A stretch of 64,000 nucleotides of DNA. Origin: Sepioteuthis lessoniana (taxonomy: Eukaryota > Mollusca > Cephalopoda > Myopsida > Loliginidae). This document shows, piece after piece, positions 34,286 to 45,332 of the stretch. The position numbers and the translations under genes are program-made. Below the pieces are notes generated by a model that saw only the letters and a list, made by a program, of their open reading frames with translations, was not told the DNA's origin and did no database searches. Location of the stretch: positions 106,116,944-106,180,943 of the forward strand of contig OY757917.1 in assembly GCA_963585895.1 (NCBI GenBank), given 5' to 3'. Every line of letters begins with the position of its first letter. Position 1 is the stretch's first letter.

Positions 34286-34530
34286 GTCAATGTTCTCGAA
34301 TTGTTCGTACTCTGTGGACAATTTTAAGTTGAGATCAGAGTATCTTTAAAAAAGAGACAATGTGCAGGCATTTATTTCTTTTATTTCGATAATTGAGCAG
34401 GGAAACCTTTTTTTAGATAATTGTACAGCGACGGTCTTTCCCAGATAAGGGTTGTGCCAAACATTTTTATATTGAGTGAACATGTCTACAGCACTTTCTG
34501 TCTTGCCCTACTTCCCTTTGTCTGTCTATC

Positions 34531-34785
34531 TCTCTTGGCCTAGCGGTTAGCGTGTTCGTCAAGGGCCCGGAAGACCTGGGTTAAATCCCAGGTCGAGTCA
34601 TACCAAAGACTCAAAAAATGGTTCTTGATGCCTCCTTGCTTAAAAATCAGCATTATAAGGTACGGATCAAGGGTAAAGTAGACCATCCAGAGAAAGGAGT
34701 AGCGCCCTTCCCTACATCTTGGTGTAGTAGCTATCGAAAAGGGAGCCTTCGAGTCACCCTCGACTATGATAGCCAACTTTACTTT
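34531..34785 (+). mobile_element. SINE-3, full length
   Basis: tRNA-like head: ggcctagcggttagcgtg (box A) and gggttaaatcccaggtcg (box B, one change). The body and 3' end match the other SINE-3 copies and finish ccaactttactt. This is the best-preserved SINE-3 head in the window. Confidence 0.92.
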
Positions 34786-34793
34786 TTTCTCAC

Positions 34794-34794
<1 letters not shown>

Positions 34795-34826
<32 letters not shown>

Positions 34827-34870
34827 TTGTATATATGTGTGTGTGTTTGTATTGAGAGAGAGAGAGAGAA
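34795..34870. repeat. (GT)n and (GA)n microsatellites
   Basis: GT runs at 34800-34850 then GA at 34855-34870. Confidence 0.9.
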
Positions 34871-34932
34871 AGACAGAGAGAGATGAATATGTGTACATTA
34901 CAGAATGAGAGAAAGAGAGGGAAATATATGCG

Positions 34933-35832
34933 CAGAGCCTTTAATAATTTCCACACCTTTTTTGTACTGGCATTTAAAATTGTCGTAGACTCTTGAGAAT
35001 TCTTTCTGTTATTACTATACATCTTATGACATGACTGACCAGTTTCATTTATTTCAGGTTCAAATGAACAGCTTCAGCAGCAATTGGAATACATCCAACT
35101 AAAGGCAGATTTTCAGTGCTAGTGAATTTCAAAAATGCAATCTGACACTTCCGAAGAAAAATATGCAATAAAATTCTGTTTTAAACTTGGAAAAAATGCC
35201 CCAGAAACGTATGGAACGCTTCAGACTGCTTTTCGAAAATCTTGCAAGAATCAAGCATCGGTTTTTGAGTGGCATAAGGGATTCAAGAAAAACAGGTAGT
35301 CTGTAAGGGATGATGAGAGGCGTGGGAGGAGTAAGGAAGTCAATACACCAGAGTTGATTGACCAAAAAGTTAGGGTTAGGGTTACTATGTTGAGGTTTTA
35401 AGGGAGTTCAGGAAAAGATTCCTGGGGAAGAGGCCAGCACTCTTCAAATCGGGTCAGAGGCATTTCCATCAGGACAATGTACCAGTCATCAAATCCATCC
35501 TTGTCACAGACTATTTGACCAAGATGGGCATCAAGACTATTCCTCAGCCTCCCTATAGTCCTGACATTGGTCCCTGTGACATTTGGTTATTCCCTAAGCT
35601 CAGAGGCTGTCGTTATGAGACAATTGAGGAGATGAAAGAGGCTGTGACGAAGGTCATTGACACGATCACACAAGAGGACTTCTATTGGGCCTTCCAGAAG
35701 TTGTTGGAACGGTACAATAAGTACATTTCAACCGGAGGAGATTACTTCGAAGGAGACTACAGTTGCATATGTGTACTATCATTAAAAGGGAACATATGAA
35801 AAAAAGTCTGGAAACTTATTTAATGAGCCTTG
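34933..35832 (+). mobile_element. Deleted mariner, copy 2 (about 900 bp)
   Basis: Right ITR with TA at 35833-35834. The left ITR is recognisable (ttaataatttcc) but its outer edge is eroded. It has the same N-terminal and C-terminal transposase pieces and the same internal seam (near 35366-35410) as copies 1 and 3. Frame 35515-35799 reads TKMGIKTIPQPPYSPDIGPC onward. Confidence 0.92.
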
Positions 35833-35869
35833 TACATATACATACATATACTGAGATAGATAAATAGAT

Positions 35870-35874
35870 AGACC

Positions 35875-35912
<38 letters not shown>
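35870..35912. repeat. (GATA)n microsatellite
   Basis: Tetranucleotide run just after the mariner copy. Confidence 0.95.
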
Positions 35913-36635
35913 AAAATTATGGCAATAGTACACATACAGAATGTCCATTTTTTTAAATTTTAGACCAAATAATCAATGAACCTATAAGACGAAAGACATT
36001 TTTATTCTATTTAATAGCTGAATAATAAAACATATCAAACAAACTGGATTAAGTTATTAAAGATTTTGGTATAATTTTTTTCGAAATAATACCGAATGAA
36101 GCAATATGAAATAACACAATGATCAAGTAATCTTATTGAAACCATTCAAAATAAAAGTTAGAAATGATTCTAAGTTATCCTTCCCTAAGCATATATCAAC
36201 CTCCATAGATTTCACAATTTAAAGCAATATTCTTCACCAAAGAAGATCTAACTTTTCTTTATCGTGTTTTCTAAGCTACTTTTGGGCAAGGAACCTGGGA
36301 ACCTGAAAAATGTCCTCATCATTGCGAAACCAATTTATAGTAGATAGACGGACGATAGATTTAATAACACCCATAAACAAGAACAATTAACTTTCTTCGA
36401 AACCAAAGGTACTAGAATCTACCATTTCTAGTGAAAACATGATACAATCAAAACCGGTATTATTAGATAGTATTTAATACCAAAATGTACTCTCTGGCCC
36501 CAAATAATAATCAAACATCTGAGAGCCAAATAATAATTCATGCAAGCGTAAATGATACGAATGCCTATTTTCTATGGTTACTTATTGATATTTTTGGTCA
36601 TGGCCATTTAATACAGTTTGTTATCAAATAATACC
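35913..36635. other. Non-coding stretch, nothing recognised
   Basis: AT-rich, with no repeat similarity seen. Confidence 0.5.
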
Positions 36636-36638
36636 TAA

Positions 36639-37865
36639 TGTCACGTGGTCTGCCAATGAGAGGAGAGAAATAAGGAATTTCCCTTACCCCTCCGTGTTTG
36701 AATTAACAGACCCCCAAAGAGTGACCGTTAAGAAAGGAATAAGGAATGTAGGTCAATTCCTCATGGCCGAAGTAACAAATCAGGGTCTGAATGAAAGCCA
36801 ACAGATGTTTACACTCTGTGACCGGATGGATAAAGAAGGGGATATATCGGATAGAGATAATAGTCCGAATGATTCGCCTGACAGGGTGAAGGAAGAAGAA
36901 AGAGGCCGAATGATTGGCCAGAATCCTAAAGCGGAAGTAGCACCGTTTTCGTCTGCGGAAATAGGGATAAAAGAATGTAGTTTTCAGGACGAAGGTCGCG
37001 GTGAACGGACGGGTTAATCTCCTGATAAACTCCGGGCGAAGAAGAAGAGCCGGGGTTTTCAGGACAGCAGTTGATGTGATAAGATGAATTGAAACTGCTG
37101 CCGAAATTTCGGGGAAAAGCGGAAAGAATCTTGGACAAGTGGATAACCGATGTCTTCAAGCCAAGCTGTATAAAATCCTGCGAGCCCGTAAAAGAGAAAA
37201 TACTCTCAGAAGGAACCCGTCGAAAAGCTAAGTAAACCTTAAGACTCTTTTTCTCCCTCTACCCTTCCTAAGTATTGCAATTACATACTCTCTCTCTCTC
37301 AATTTAAAGAAGGAAGAAAGAAAAGAATAAGGAAGAAAGACATTTGTATTTTGATATTATCCGCTGATAATAAAGCCGACTCATTAAAAATGTGTCTCTG
37401 CATGTATTAAAAACCTTGTTATATTTAATATATCTCCTCGTATCGAAATTTATTCGTTGTGTTGTCTGCCTATCAAGTTGTCTTCTGCATGTTACTTTTC
37501 AGCTTCATTCGCCTCAATTTTTTCCCGCTAAATGTCCTGTTCGCCTTTTAAAATATTACACGGGAAATTGGAATTGTCGACTAGGATAAATAATAATATT
37601 ATATCTAAACCTACAGGCCCATATCTTCCATAATCCTAGGGGTACGAAGAGGTAGTGGTCTGGTGGGTGGGTGTGTAACGTAAAAAATGGAAACCCCTTG
37701 CCAGCAGCGATCAGTCTAGCTCCAGATTAACCCCCAAATAATCTGCCAGTTCCCCTACGCCCAAACAGGGAATCTTAACAGGAACTTATTTTGTGAGTGA
37801 TCAAGTGCCAGATTGCCCCGTCTTCACACGTGCGAAAAATAACCTCCCGTCCAGGGATAAATAGT
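36639..37865 (+). mobile_element. Repeat X, copy A
   Basis: It matches 49391-48358 on the opposite strand in the same order. Shared landmarks are TGTCACGTG at the start, atgattggcc/atgattggct, ctccgggc, tcttcaagcca, gtcgaaaa, an actctctctctctctcaattt tract, ttcagcttc, taggccc, ggtgggtgtgt and cgtcttcacacgtgcgaaa. The first part has LTR traits: a TGT start and AATAAAG at about 37368. The right part would then be leader or internal sequence. A 107-codon frame (36694-37017) lies in it; I do not recognise the protein and it is not clearly shared with copy B. Confidence 0.75.
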
Positions 37866-38370
37866 TTTTAGGCCGCGTCACACTAATAATTCTTTTGAAT
37901 GTATAATGTTCCTCAAAAATAATGAAATACTGGTATATCTTGTTAAGAAGAAAAAACTTTCGATCTAAAACATTTTGGTGTGTAATTATTCTATGGGTAG
38001 TTTGGTGTATACATTGCTAGATAAACGTGGTGATACTTAAAATTTCGTACAACTTAGAAAGATTTACTCGCTTCATTGCCAAGTATACATCCGTTTCTTC
38101 TAAGTTGATTCCTTGTCTACTTTTTCGACACTAAATGACAGATTTCGCGCCCAAATAAATTAAAATCAAAATAGTTTGTGTTGTAGCTCATATGAGTCTG
38201 TTCTGGAATTATCAAAATGTCGAATCTACTACAGGAGCCAGGGTAATGTGTTCAATACATTCTTATCAATTTTCAGTGAAAGTGTTTGACAGTCTACGTT
38301 AGGCTTTGTAAATATTCATTACAACCGCATTTTACTAAGTAAAAAGTGCCTACATTAAGACTAATAGAGG

Positions 38371-38373
<3 letters not shown>
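37866..38373. other. Non-coding stretch, nothing recognised
   Basis: AT-rich. Confidence 0.5.
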
Positions 38374-38416
<43 letters not shown>

Positions 38417-38566
38417 AAGGAAAATATAACCGGTTACATTTGGATTATAAATTTATTTCCATTCTGTTAATGAGTTCTTTAGCTGGTAAATTCAAATGTT
38501 CATTGTTGAATGATTCTAGTCTCCTGACGGAATTATTCCCGACACCGGTTTAACTGGACTGAATAA

Positions 38567-38611
<45 letters not shown>
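38374..38611 (+). mobile_element. TA-bracketed element, copy 2
   Basis: Core 38412-38565 lies between (TA)n at 38374-38411 and (AC)n-(TA)n at 38566-38611. It shares accggtta, ggattataaattta, tcctgacggaattattcc and ccggtttaactggac with copy 3, and the last part with copy 1. Confidence 0.82.
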
Positions 38612-38792
38612 CATATTGAATGGTATGTGTAAGATGATTATTCATGTACACAAGTTGTGGTCAAAAAGTCTTGAGACAGAAAAATCAATTTTATTTTACT
38701 TCTAAAATTAAAAACATGAATAAAGATGTATGTGCCGTTAAGAAACTTTATAAGAAAGTGGTAATGTGAAAAAAGTTTAAGAAGAGTAATTC

Positions 38793-39088
38793 CTATTTAC
38801 CCAACCCTTCCGCTCGGGCAGGATATAACACAAGGTCAATTTATAAGCGGAGTTTAACAGGTTTGAATTCAGAGTTTTCCTTCTCCTAGACTAGTTGCCT
38901 AACCAAGACTGAAGAACCTAGTCTGTCCTACTATTTACCCATAGCTGGAGGGAGAATAATTTGATTCATACCTTTCCCAAAGGTATTAGTGCTATGTGAA
39001 ATGCAATCAGTCTCGTCCAGGATTTGAACTCGTGTCGCCGTGTCCATTTCCTACGACGATAACCATTACACCACGAGCACCGCCTCGT
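38793..39088 (-). mobile_element. SINE-1, full length
   Basis: Minus strand, complete head (ctcgtggtgtaatggttat), core and tail. Flanks aagaagagtaatt (38779-38791) and agaagagttaat (39090-39101) form a target duplication with one inserted T. Good preservation suggests a younger copy. Confidence 0.95.
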
Positions 39089-39299
39089 TAGAAGAGTTAA
39101 TGTCAGATTGATAAAAAAAAAAACAGTCTTGATATCTTTTAAATGATATGTTTTTTGCTCGATAGAGGGCTCAGCAATGTAAAAAGTAAACGACAACATT
39201 TATTTAAATTATCGAAATCATTAAAATATGGTTTTTAAAAATTTTAAAGTTTACAATTTTTAAGTGTTGCTTTTATTAAATTTGAAAAGACAAATAATT

Positions 39300-39370
39300 C
39301 GTTAAATCCAAAGTTTGGGTTAAAATCCAAAGTTTGGGTTAAATCCAAAGTTTGGGTTAAAATAGAATTT
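39300..39370. repeat. 19-20-bp tandem repeat, about 3 units
   Basis: The unit ttaaatccaaagtttggg repeats three times with one extra A in some units. Confidence 0.9.
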
Positions 39371-39393
39371 AAAAAAAAACATACAATTTTTAG

Positions 39394-39636
39394 GTTTGGT
39401 TTGGTTTCTTTGTTTAATGGTATATCAACCTTTGTAGGTTATTTAATGCAAAAGCCATTCTCCAAGAAGAACAGTTGTGGTACTATTTAGCCCATAGCGG
39501 GGAGGATAAGGGGGTTCATACCTTTCCCAAGGGTATTTGCCCGAAAGTGAACGTAATAGCGCGACTGGAGAACGAACACGCGTACTACGATTCCGCAGTC
39601 CATCGCGTTAACCATTACACCACGAGGACACCCCCT
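39394..39636 (-). mobile_element. SINE-2, full length with target duplication
   Basis: Minus strand, 243 bp: tRNA-like head, shared core, 3' hairpin tail (39427-39440, perfect stem) and a repeated ggttt end. Flanks atacaatttttag (39381-39393) and atacaatttctaa (39637-39649) match at 11 of 13 positions. Confidence 0.95.
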
Positions 39637-39639
39637 ATA

Positions 39640-40402
39640 CAATTTCTAAATGTAAAGGATATTTTTACCGTTAAAAGCCGAAGCCAACTTTTTTTATTTG
39701 AGTATATTTGATTTTAATATATTAACAAGATTAAGATTTTACACGTTGATAATAATGATATGGATTTAAAATATAGAGTTTTGGACAGTACACCGTGCAA
39801 ACATAACATGCACATAGAAGAATCCCTTTTAATGAAGATAATTATTTTGTCTACAAGAAATTTTATAAGCTAAATAATAAAACACACATCAGCATTTTAC
39901 TTCATTCTATCTACAGTTTTTGCACAACTGGGCTGCTTCTGAAATTGCAAACAATACATGATTTTCAAATGGATGGACATCAGTCGTTTCCTTCTCGCTG
40001 ATAAAATAATCCATTAGGGCAATATTTTGTGTGAGAACATTTCAAACAAAATCATAGCCGACAGGATATTCTCTTTAATAAAAAAGGAGGAAATGGACTT
40101 GACTTGTAACAGGTGAGTGAATGTTAAATATCATTGTTGTGACTAAAATGCTTTAACATAAATGACTTTAAAAGAAACTAACAAAATGTATTTCTAGTTT
40201 TTGGCCCTAAAGAAAAAAAGAGTGACAATGGTGGTTTCATATTCTGAAATCGGATTTCCTGGTGGGGAAATAGGAGAACCCACGGAAATCATATCGTCTG
40301 AAGTAACTCAAGACGAAAATTAAAAATGACAAAACATTTGGCGTTCCGACGATCATCTTTTAGTGTAACAATTCGAAAACATCTATCAGCATTTTCAAAG
40401 TC

Positions 40403-40405
<3 letters not shown>
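39640..40405. other. Non-coding stretch, nothing recognised
   Basis: AT-rich. Confidence 0.5.
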
Positions 40406-40463
<58 letters not shown>

Positions 40464-40521
40464 ATTCATATATATATATATATATATATAAAGATTTTGT
40501 TATTAGTGTTTTGTGTGCATG

Positions 40522-40591
<70 letters not shown>

Positions 40592-40652
40592 CTCTCTCTC
40601 TCCCCTTTTCTCCTCCTCTCTCTCTCTCTTTATATATATATATATATATATG
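40406..40652. repeat. Compound microsatellite (TA)n-(CA)n-(CT)n-(TA)n
   Basis: TA runs at 40406-40460 and 40468-40490, (CA)n at 40525-40588, CT-rich to about 40630, TA at 40631-40651. Open frames here encode only Tyr-Ile or His-Thr repeats. Confidence 0.95.
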
Positions 40653-40799
40653 TATATATAATTCATTGGTGAAACAAAGAAATGGACATTCCTGTATTTT
40701 TGATGTATTCTCAAAAGAAAATATACATTTTGGAAGTGTGTAGGAATCGGTGTCAGTATACCATTTTATGTGGTGAGGGCCATCCTCCCCATTGTATGT

Positions 40800-41010
40800 C
40801 CAGTCAGCGAGGCTTAGAATACGCTGTACATCCGGTCGATGGGAACGACCTCCCCAAAAGAAGTGTCCTACATATGACAATAAAATTGATGTGGTAGTGA
40901 AGCTACAGTTCTGTAATTTTGGAAGGTAGATAACTGCTTCATTATTTTTACTTCCAAATCCACTCGGACCAAGAGAGGCACTATCTCTAAGAGTGTGTTA
41001 GATAAATGTG
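40800..41010 (+). mobile_element. AR-element head, diverged
   Basis: Head landmarks are gtccagtcagcg, agtgtcctacatatgacaa, tgaagctacagttctg and actcggaccaagag. No array or tail follows. Confidence 0.6.
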
Positions 41011-41244
41011 TTTTCAAATTATTTTTCGTATTTTAATTTCGTATAATTGTTGTGTTGTTGTTTGTGTTAAAAATAACTTCATGAAATTGTCATTCTTTAA
41101 TTAGGATCGTTATTAACTGTAACTTGAAATAATATTTTGTGTGAAAACAATGATTATTATAAAAATGGTGGTTTGTTGAAAATATAATTGTCTAAAAATT
41201 ATTCTTATTATTTTATTCATTCGAGAGTGCATCAAACCAGCGTT

Positions 41245-41960
41245 AGCAGATAGTTTTCCACTGAAGTATGAAGAATAGCAAGTCTCCACAGGTCTCAATA
41301 ACTCTTCTTAGTATTCTGGCCGATCTCAACAATGCAATACCTAGGATAGTTCCCAATCGTCCTTTTATTTCCAAGTCCTCTAGTCCATTTTAATCCTTTG
41401 GTGACTTACCGAGCGTACTAATTACAATTGGTGTCACTGTCACTTTCATGTTACATCATTTTTTATTTCTCTAACAAGGTGAAGGTACTCATCACTGTTT
41501 TAATATTCTTTCAGTGTTACTGTGGTCAGTTGGATCGTCAAAGTCCGCTATTCAGCTGGATCTCTTTTTGTTGTTGTCAATCACTACATCTGGTCATCTG
41601 ATCAACATTAGATGATCCGTTTGTATATTAAAATACCAAAGAATTTTATGCGTCTTATTTCCGGTGATGAATTCTGGGTTGTGAATACACCATTTATTCG
41701 TAAAGTCAAATCTAAACTTCTTGCACAATTTCCAGTGGATCTCCTTGCCCAACCTGTTGTGTCTCGTCTTATACTCTCTTTGCGCTAATTTGCTGTATTT
41801 GCTTATAATGGGATTGATCATTTCGTCTCTTTCACCACATAATCTTCACTTACAATTTTTTTCGTCTTGTTTATTCTTGCCTTGACATAGTTGGTACTTA
41901 TGACGTTGTTTTCTGCTGTTATCAGAAGAGATTCAATCACTAAAATTATCCCTTCTTCGT
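41245..41960 (-). mobile_element. LINE-C fragment (R2/R4-like C-terminus)
   Basis: The minus-strand frames give NNVISTNYVKARINKT, RLCGERDEMINPIISKYSK, LAQREYKTRHNRLGKEIHW, KTHKILWYFNIQTDHL and, near the end, RRVIETCGDLLFFILQWKTI. The first part has the layout of a CCHC finger (CxxC..H..C), with His and the last Cys replaced by Pro and Tyr. The region after TDHL should hold the restriction-enzyme-like endonuclease motif and is broken by stops. The longest open piece is 41821-41594. Assignment to the R2/R4 group is from motif order and memory of the family. Confidence 0.75.
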
Positions 41961-42477
41961 CATGTTACATAGTAATACTTAAAGAGTTTCAACTGCCTGC
42001 AAATTATTTATATTATATGGCATTTTGTGCAATATAAAAAATACGCAAATATTATATATGTAAAATATACGCAATTCCATATAATCTAGATATAAAAAAA
42101 CTTTCTGACGGCTTGACATACCATTATTCAATCATTCAATACAACAATTAAACAATAAATCCATAAAAAAACAGATATATAGAAAAAAGATAAATATATT
42201 GCTGTTAGAATGATAGAGCTTTTAGTGACTAAGATATATTGTCAGAATTATACATTTGATTTGACTTGATACCATACCTAATAAGGATTTTCCGAGGCAT
42301 GGTTATTGTTTGTTGAAAACAAGTAATTAGTTCAAAATATTTTTTATAAGAAAATATATCTCAGATAATTTTCCTTTTTCACAACGACAGAATTTCAAGA
42401 ACACAACAATAGCAAGAATGCAATAGATTAATATGGTTTGTAAACACAAGAATCCAAGAAAAACCTCATTTCCAGTA

Positions 42478-43200
42478 TCATCATCATCATCATGTCGTGC
42501 TGCCAGCACGAATATCCCTGATCCTCTCTCGCCACTTCTCCCTATCGTTCATTGCCTCAGGCAGGTCTTCAGGGCTACATCCTGTATCCCCACAAAACTG
42601 CTGTATATGTTCGAGCAGTTCGTCCAGCTTTTGCTCGGCCGTATGTGGGGGTCCATCGGAGTACATCACTTATGAGCTCGTCCCTGCTTCTCCAGCAGTG
42701 TCCTGCATGTCTGGTTTGTCTAACTTGGATAGTTTTCGTGATAGGAGGTAGGTGGCCGTATAGTTGGTGCCTTGTGGGGTGTTGCCGCCAGGACTTGTTC
42801 AATATTGCTCGCAACATTCTTGTGTAATTGCCGTCTAGCTTCTTCTCCAACCTTTTTGTTAGCGTCCAAGTAGTGCATCCATACAGCAGTATCGATACGA
42901 CCGCTGCTTGGAAGAAACTGCGTTTTATTTTATCGGTCAGGCCTGACTTCCATATGATCGATAGCTTATCGATAGCAGTCCATGTCTTTGTTAGCCGTGT
43001 GTCGATGTCTTTTCACATGATGAGACACCGCTTCCTAGGTAGGTGAATTTGTTTACCAGTTTCCGAGAGGTTCCCTCTAGTGTGGAAATGTCACCTGTTT
43101 GATTATAGCACATATATTCAGTTTTGTGAGCATTGACATGGAGGCCAATGCCTGCGGTGGCTCTTTCCAAAGTATGTAGTAGTGTCTGACCGATTGCCAT
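42478..43200 (-). mobile_element. LINE-B 3' fragment, 5'-truncated
   Basis: The minus strand matches LINE-B from LLHTLERATAGIGLHVNAHK to the 3' end, with an (ATG)n tail at 42493-42478. It retains the ARRLEKKLDGNYT-type segment that is deleted in the 52.6-kb copy (frame 42850-42575 begins MEKKLDGNYTRMLRAILN). Several frameshifts, but high similarity to the 52.6-kb copy, so it is relatively young. Confidence 0.93.
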
Positions 43201-43752
43201 TCCAAGTTTAAAAACTTCAGTCAGCTCAAGTATTTATACATAGCTGGAGGAAGAATTGGTTGATTGTATGTGGACAGAGAGAAAAGCAAACAGCCTCCTT
43301 CGTGATTTTACCTCTTTTTTTTCAGGAAAATATTTCAACGGGAGTGATTAAGAAGAAAATCTGGCTTTTTAATCCAAAGAAAAATTTTAAAAGTAAATTA
43401 CACACTTTTTCTCAGACATCTTTATTTTCAGTCATATCTCAAGAAGTGGCCTACACACAGTCAGTCAGACACAAATATATATATATATAAAGTATTGGTT
43501 AAAAATGTAAGTTTTTATTGATTTTTTGATCTCATTGAAAATAAAGATATCAAGATTTTCGCTGATTACAATAAAATTAAAAGGATATTATTAGCTGTTA
43601 GTGTCATCAAAATAATGTTCTTAACCTTAGAAAGTGTACGAAAACCTGACCCCCTCCAAAAACATACAGCTTCTTTTGTGTTAAAACATTTTCAGCATAT
43701 TTTAATGATTTTCTCTTTATTTAGGGCAAAATCAAGTATTTATCTATCTATC
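43201..43752. other. Non-coding stretch
   Basis: A short SINE-1 core trace lies at 43215-43262. Nothing else recognised. Confidence 0.5.
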
Positions 43753-43754
43753 TA

Positions 43755-44665
43755 TGAGGTGCATACGATAATTTTCCAGACATTTTTCGTATGGGCATTT
43801 AAAATTGTTGTAGACTCTTGAAAATTCAGGATGTTATTGCCATACAGCTTATGAGATGACAGACCAATTTTTATAATTTCAGGTTCATAGGAACAGCCAT
43901 AGCAGGAATTGGAATACACCCTACTAAACCCTGATTGTCACAGCTGGTGAATTTCAAAAGTGCAATCTTGACGTGAGGACACTTTAGAAGCACGGTATGC
44001 AATAACATTTTGTTTTAAACTTGGAAAAAATGCAACTGTAACGTATGGACTGTTTTCGACCATCTTGCAAGAATTGAGCATCAGTTTTTGAGTAGCATAA
44101 AAGATTCAAGGCAGGCTGAGAGTCTATGAGGGATAATGAGAGGTGTGGAAGGTGTAAGGAAGTCAATAGACCAGAATTGATTGGTCAGAGGATTTGGGTT
44201 AGGGTTACTATGTTAAGGTTTTAAGGGAGTTCAGCAAGAGATTTCCTCGGAAGAGGCCAGCACTCTTCAAATCGGGCCAGTGGCATTTCAACCAGGACAA
44301 TACACCAGTCCACAACTTCATCCTTGTTACAGACTATTTGACCAAGATGGGCATCGAGACAGTTCCTCACCCTCCCTATAGTCCAGACCTTGCTCCCTGT
44401 GAATTTTTATCATTCCCTAAGCTCAATGAAAAACTAAGAGGGTGTCGTTATGAGACAATTGAGGAGATGAAAGAGGCTGTGACGAAGGTCATTGACACGA
44501 TCACACAATAGGAATTCCATGGGGCCTTCCAGAAGTTGTTGGAACGGTCCAACAAGTCCATGCAAGCGGGGGAGATTACTTCGAAGGGGACTAGAGTTTC
44601 ATGTATGTATTATCAATAAAAGTGCCCATACGAAAAAAGTCTGGAAACTTATCGTATGCACCTCG
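43755..44665 (+). mobile_element. Deleted mariner, copy 3 (911 bp, best ITRs)
   Basis: TA at 43753-43754 and 44666-44667 flank ITRs of about 43 bp. Left tgaggtgcatacgataa and right (complement) cgaggtgcatacgataa are followed by tttccagac and cgtatgggca on both sides. It has the same seam as copies 1 and 2 (near 44185-44230). The transposase has further stops and an extra small insertion before LRGCRY-like. This copy best shows the family ends. Confidence 0.95.
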
Positions 44666-44667
44666 TA

Positions 44668-44740
44668 CATTTAAACTGCGTACTTATGCTAAACTGAATT
44701 ATTCTAAATAGAACTGTTGTTGACATTGAAACTCGTATAT
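44668..44740 (+). mobile_element. AR-array fragment
   Basis: catttaaactgcgtacttat then gctaaactgaattatt and aactgttgttgacattgaa match array units at 12485-12545. No head or tail. It begins immediately at the mariner TA. Confidence 0.7.
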
Positions 44741-44892
44741 AAAATAAAAACATATGGATCTAATGAATGAAAAAGTATAATTAGATGATTCCATAAACTC
44801 TAATAGCAGGGGAAGTATATCTTAAAATTCTACTCTCTACAAATCCTGAAAGGGAAAAGCATTTGTATCAGTAACAGATAATAAACAAATAA

Positions 44893-45167
44893 TGGTGTAA
44901 TGGTTATCGTCGCAGGAATTGGACACGGCGACACGAGTTCAAATCCTGGACTGATTGCATTTCACATAGCACTAATACCCTTGGGAAAGGTATGAATCCA
45001 ATTATTCTCCCTCCAGCTATGGGTAAATAGTAGGACAGACTAAGTTCTTCAGCCTTGGTGAGGCAACTAGTCTAGGAGAAGGAAAACTCTGAATTCAAAC
45101 CTGTGAATCTCCGATTAAAAAATTGACCTTGTGTCATATCCTGCCTGAGCGGAGGGGTTGGGTAAAT
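44893..45167 (+). mobile_element. SINE-1 with exact 15-bp target duplication
   Basis: It begins at tggtgtaatggttatcg, so the first bases of the head are missing, and runs through the core to gggtaaat. The flanks are identical: ataataaacaaataa at 44878-44892 and 45168-45182. Box A and box B are well kept, though a short stretch after box B (gacga) is missing relative to 10.1 kb. Confidence 0.97.
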
Positions 45168-45332
45168 ATAATAAACAAATAAATAGCGTTCACTTTTCCA
45201 TGTTATCATTTGCTTCCTTTGAAATCATTTTCTTTAGACAAATGTTTGCTTTTTCTCATCACCGTCTTTACCATTACACCACTTCATTTATTCAATTTTA
45301 CACTTACAACTTAACTGTTTCTCATGGTGGAT

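Noticed and set aside
34531-34620. tRNA-like sequences with box A and box B (also 10135, 44893, 58290 and others)
   Set aside because: They are heads of SINEs with bodies and tails, repeated through the window, and do not fold into complete tRNA genes.
38648-38675. tgtggtcaaaaagtcttgag, reminiscent of a mariner/Tc1-type end
   Set aside because: No opposite ITR, transposase trace or second copy found.
40326-40880. Several overlapping frames of 60-125 codons
   Set aside because: They encode Tyr-Ile, His-Thr or Cys-Val dipeptide runs from TA, CA and GT microsatellites.
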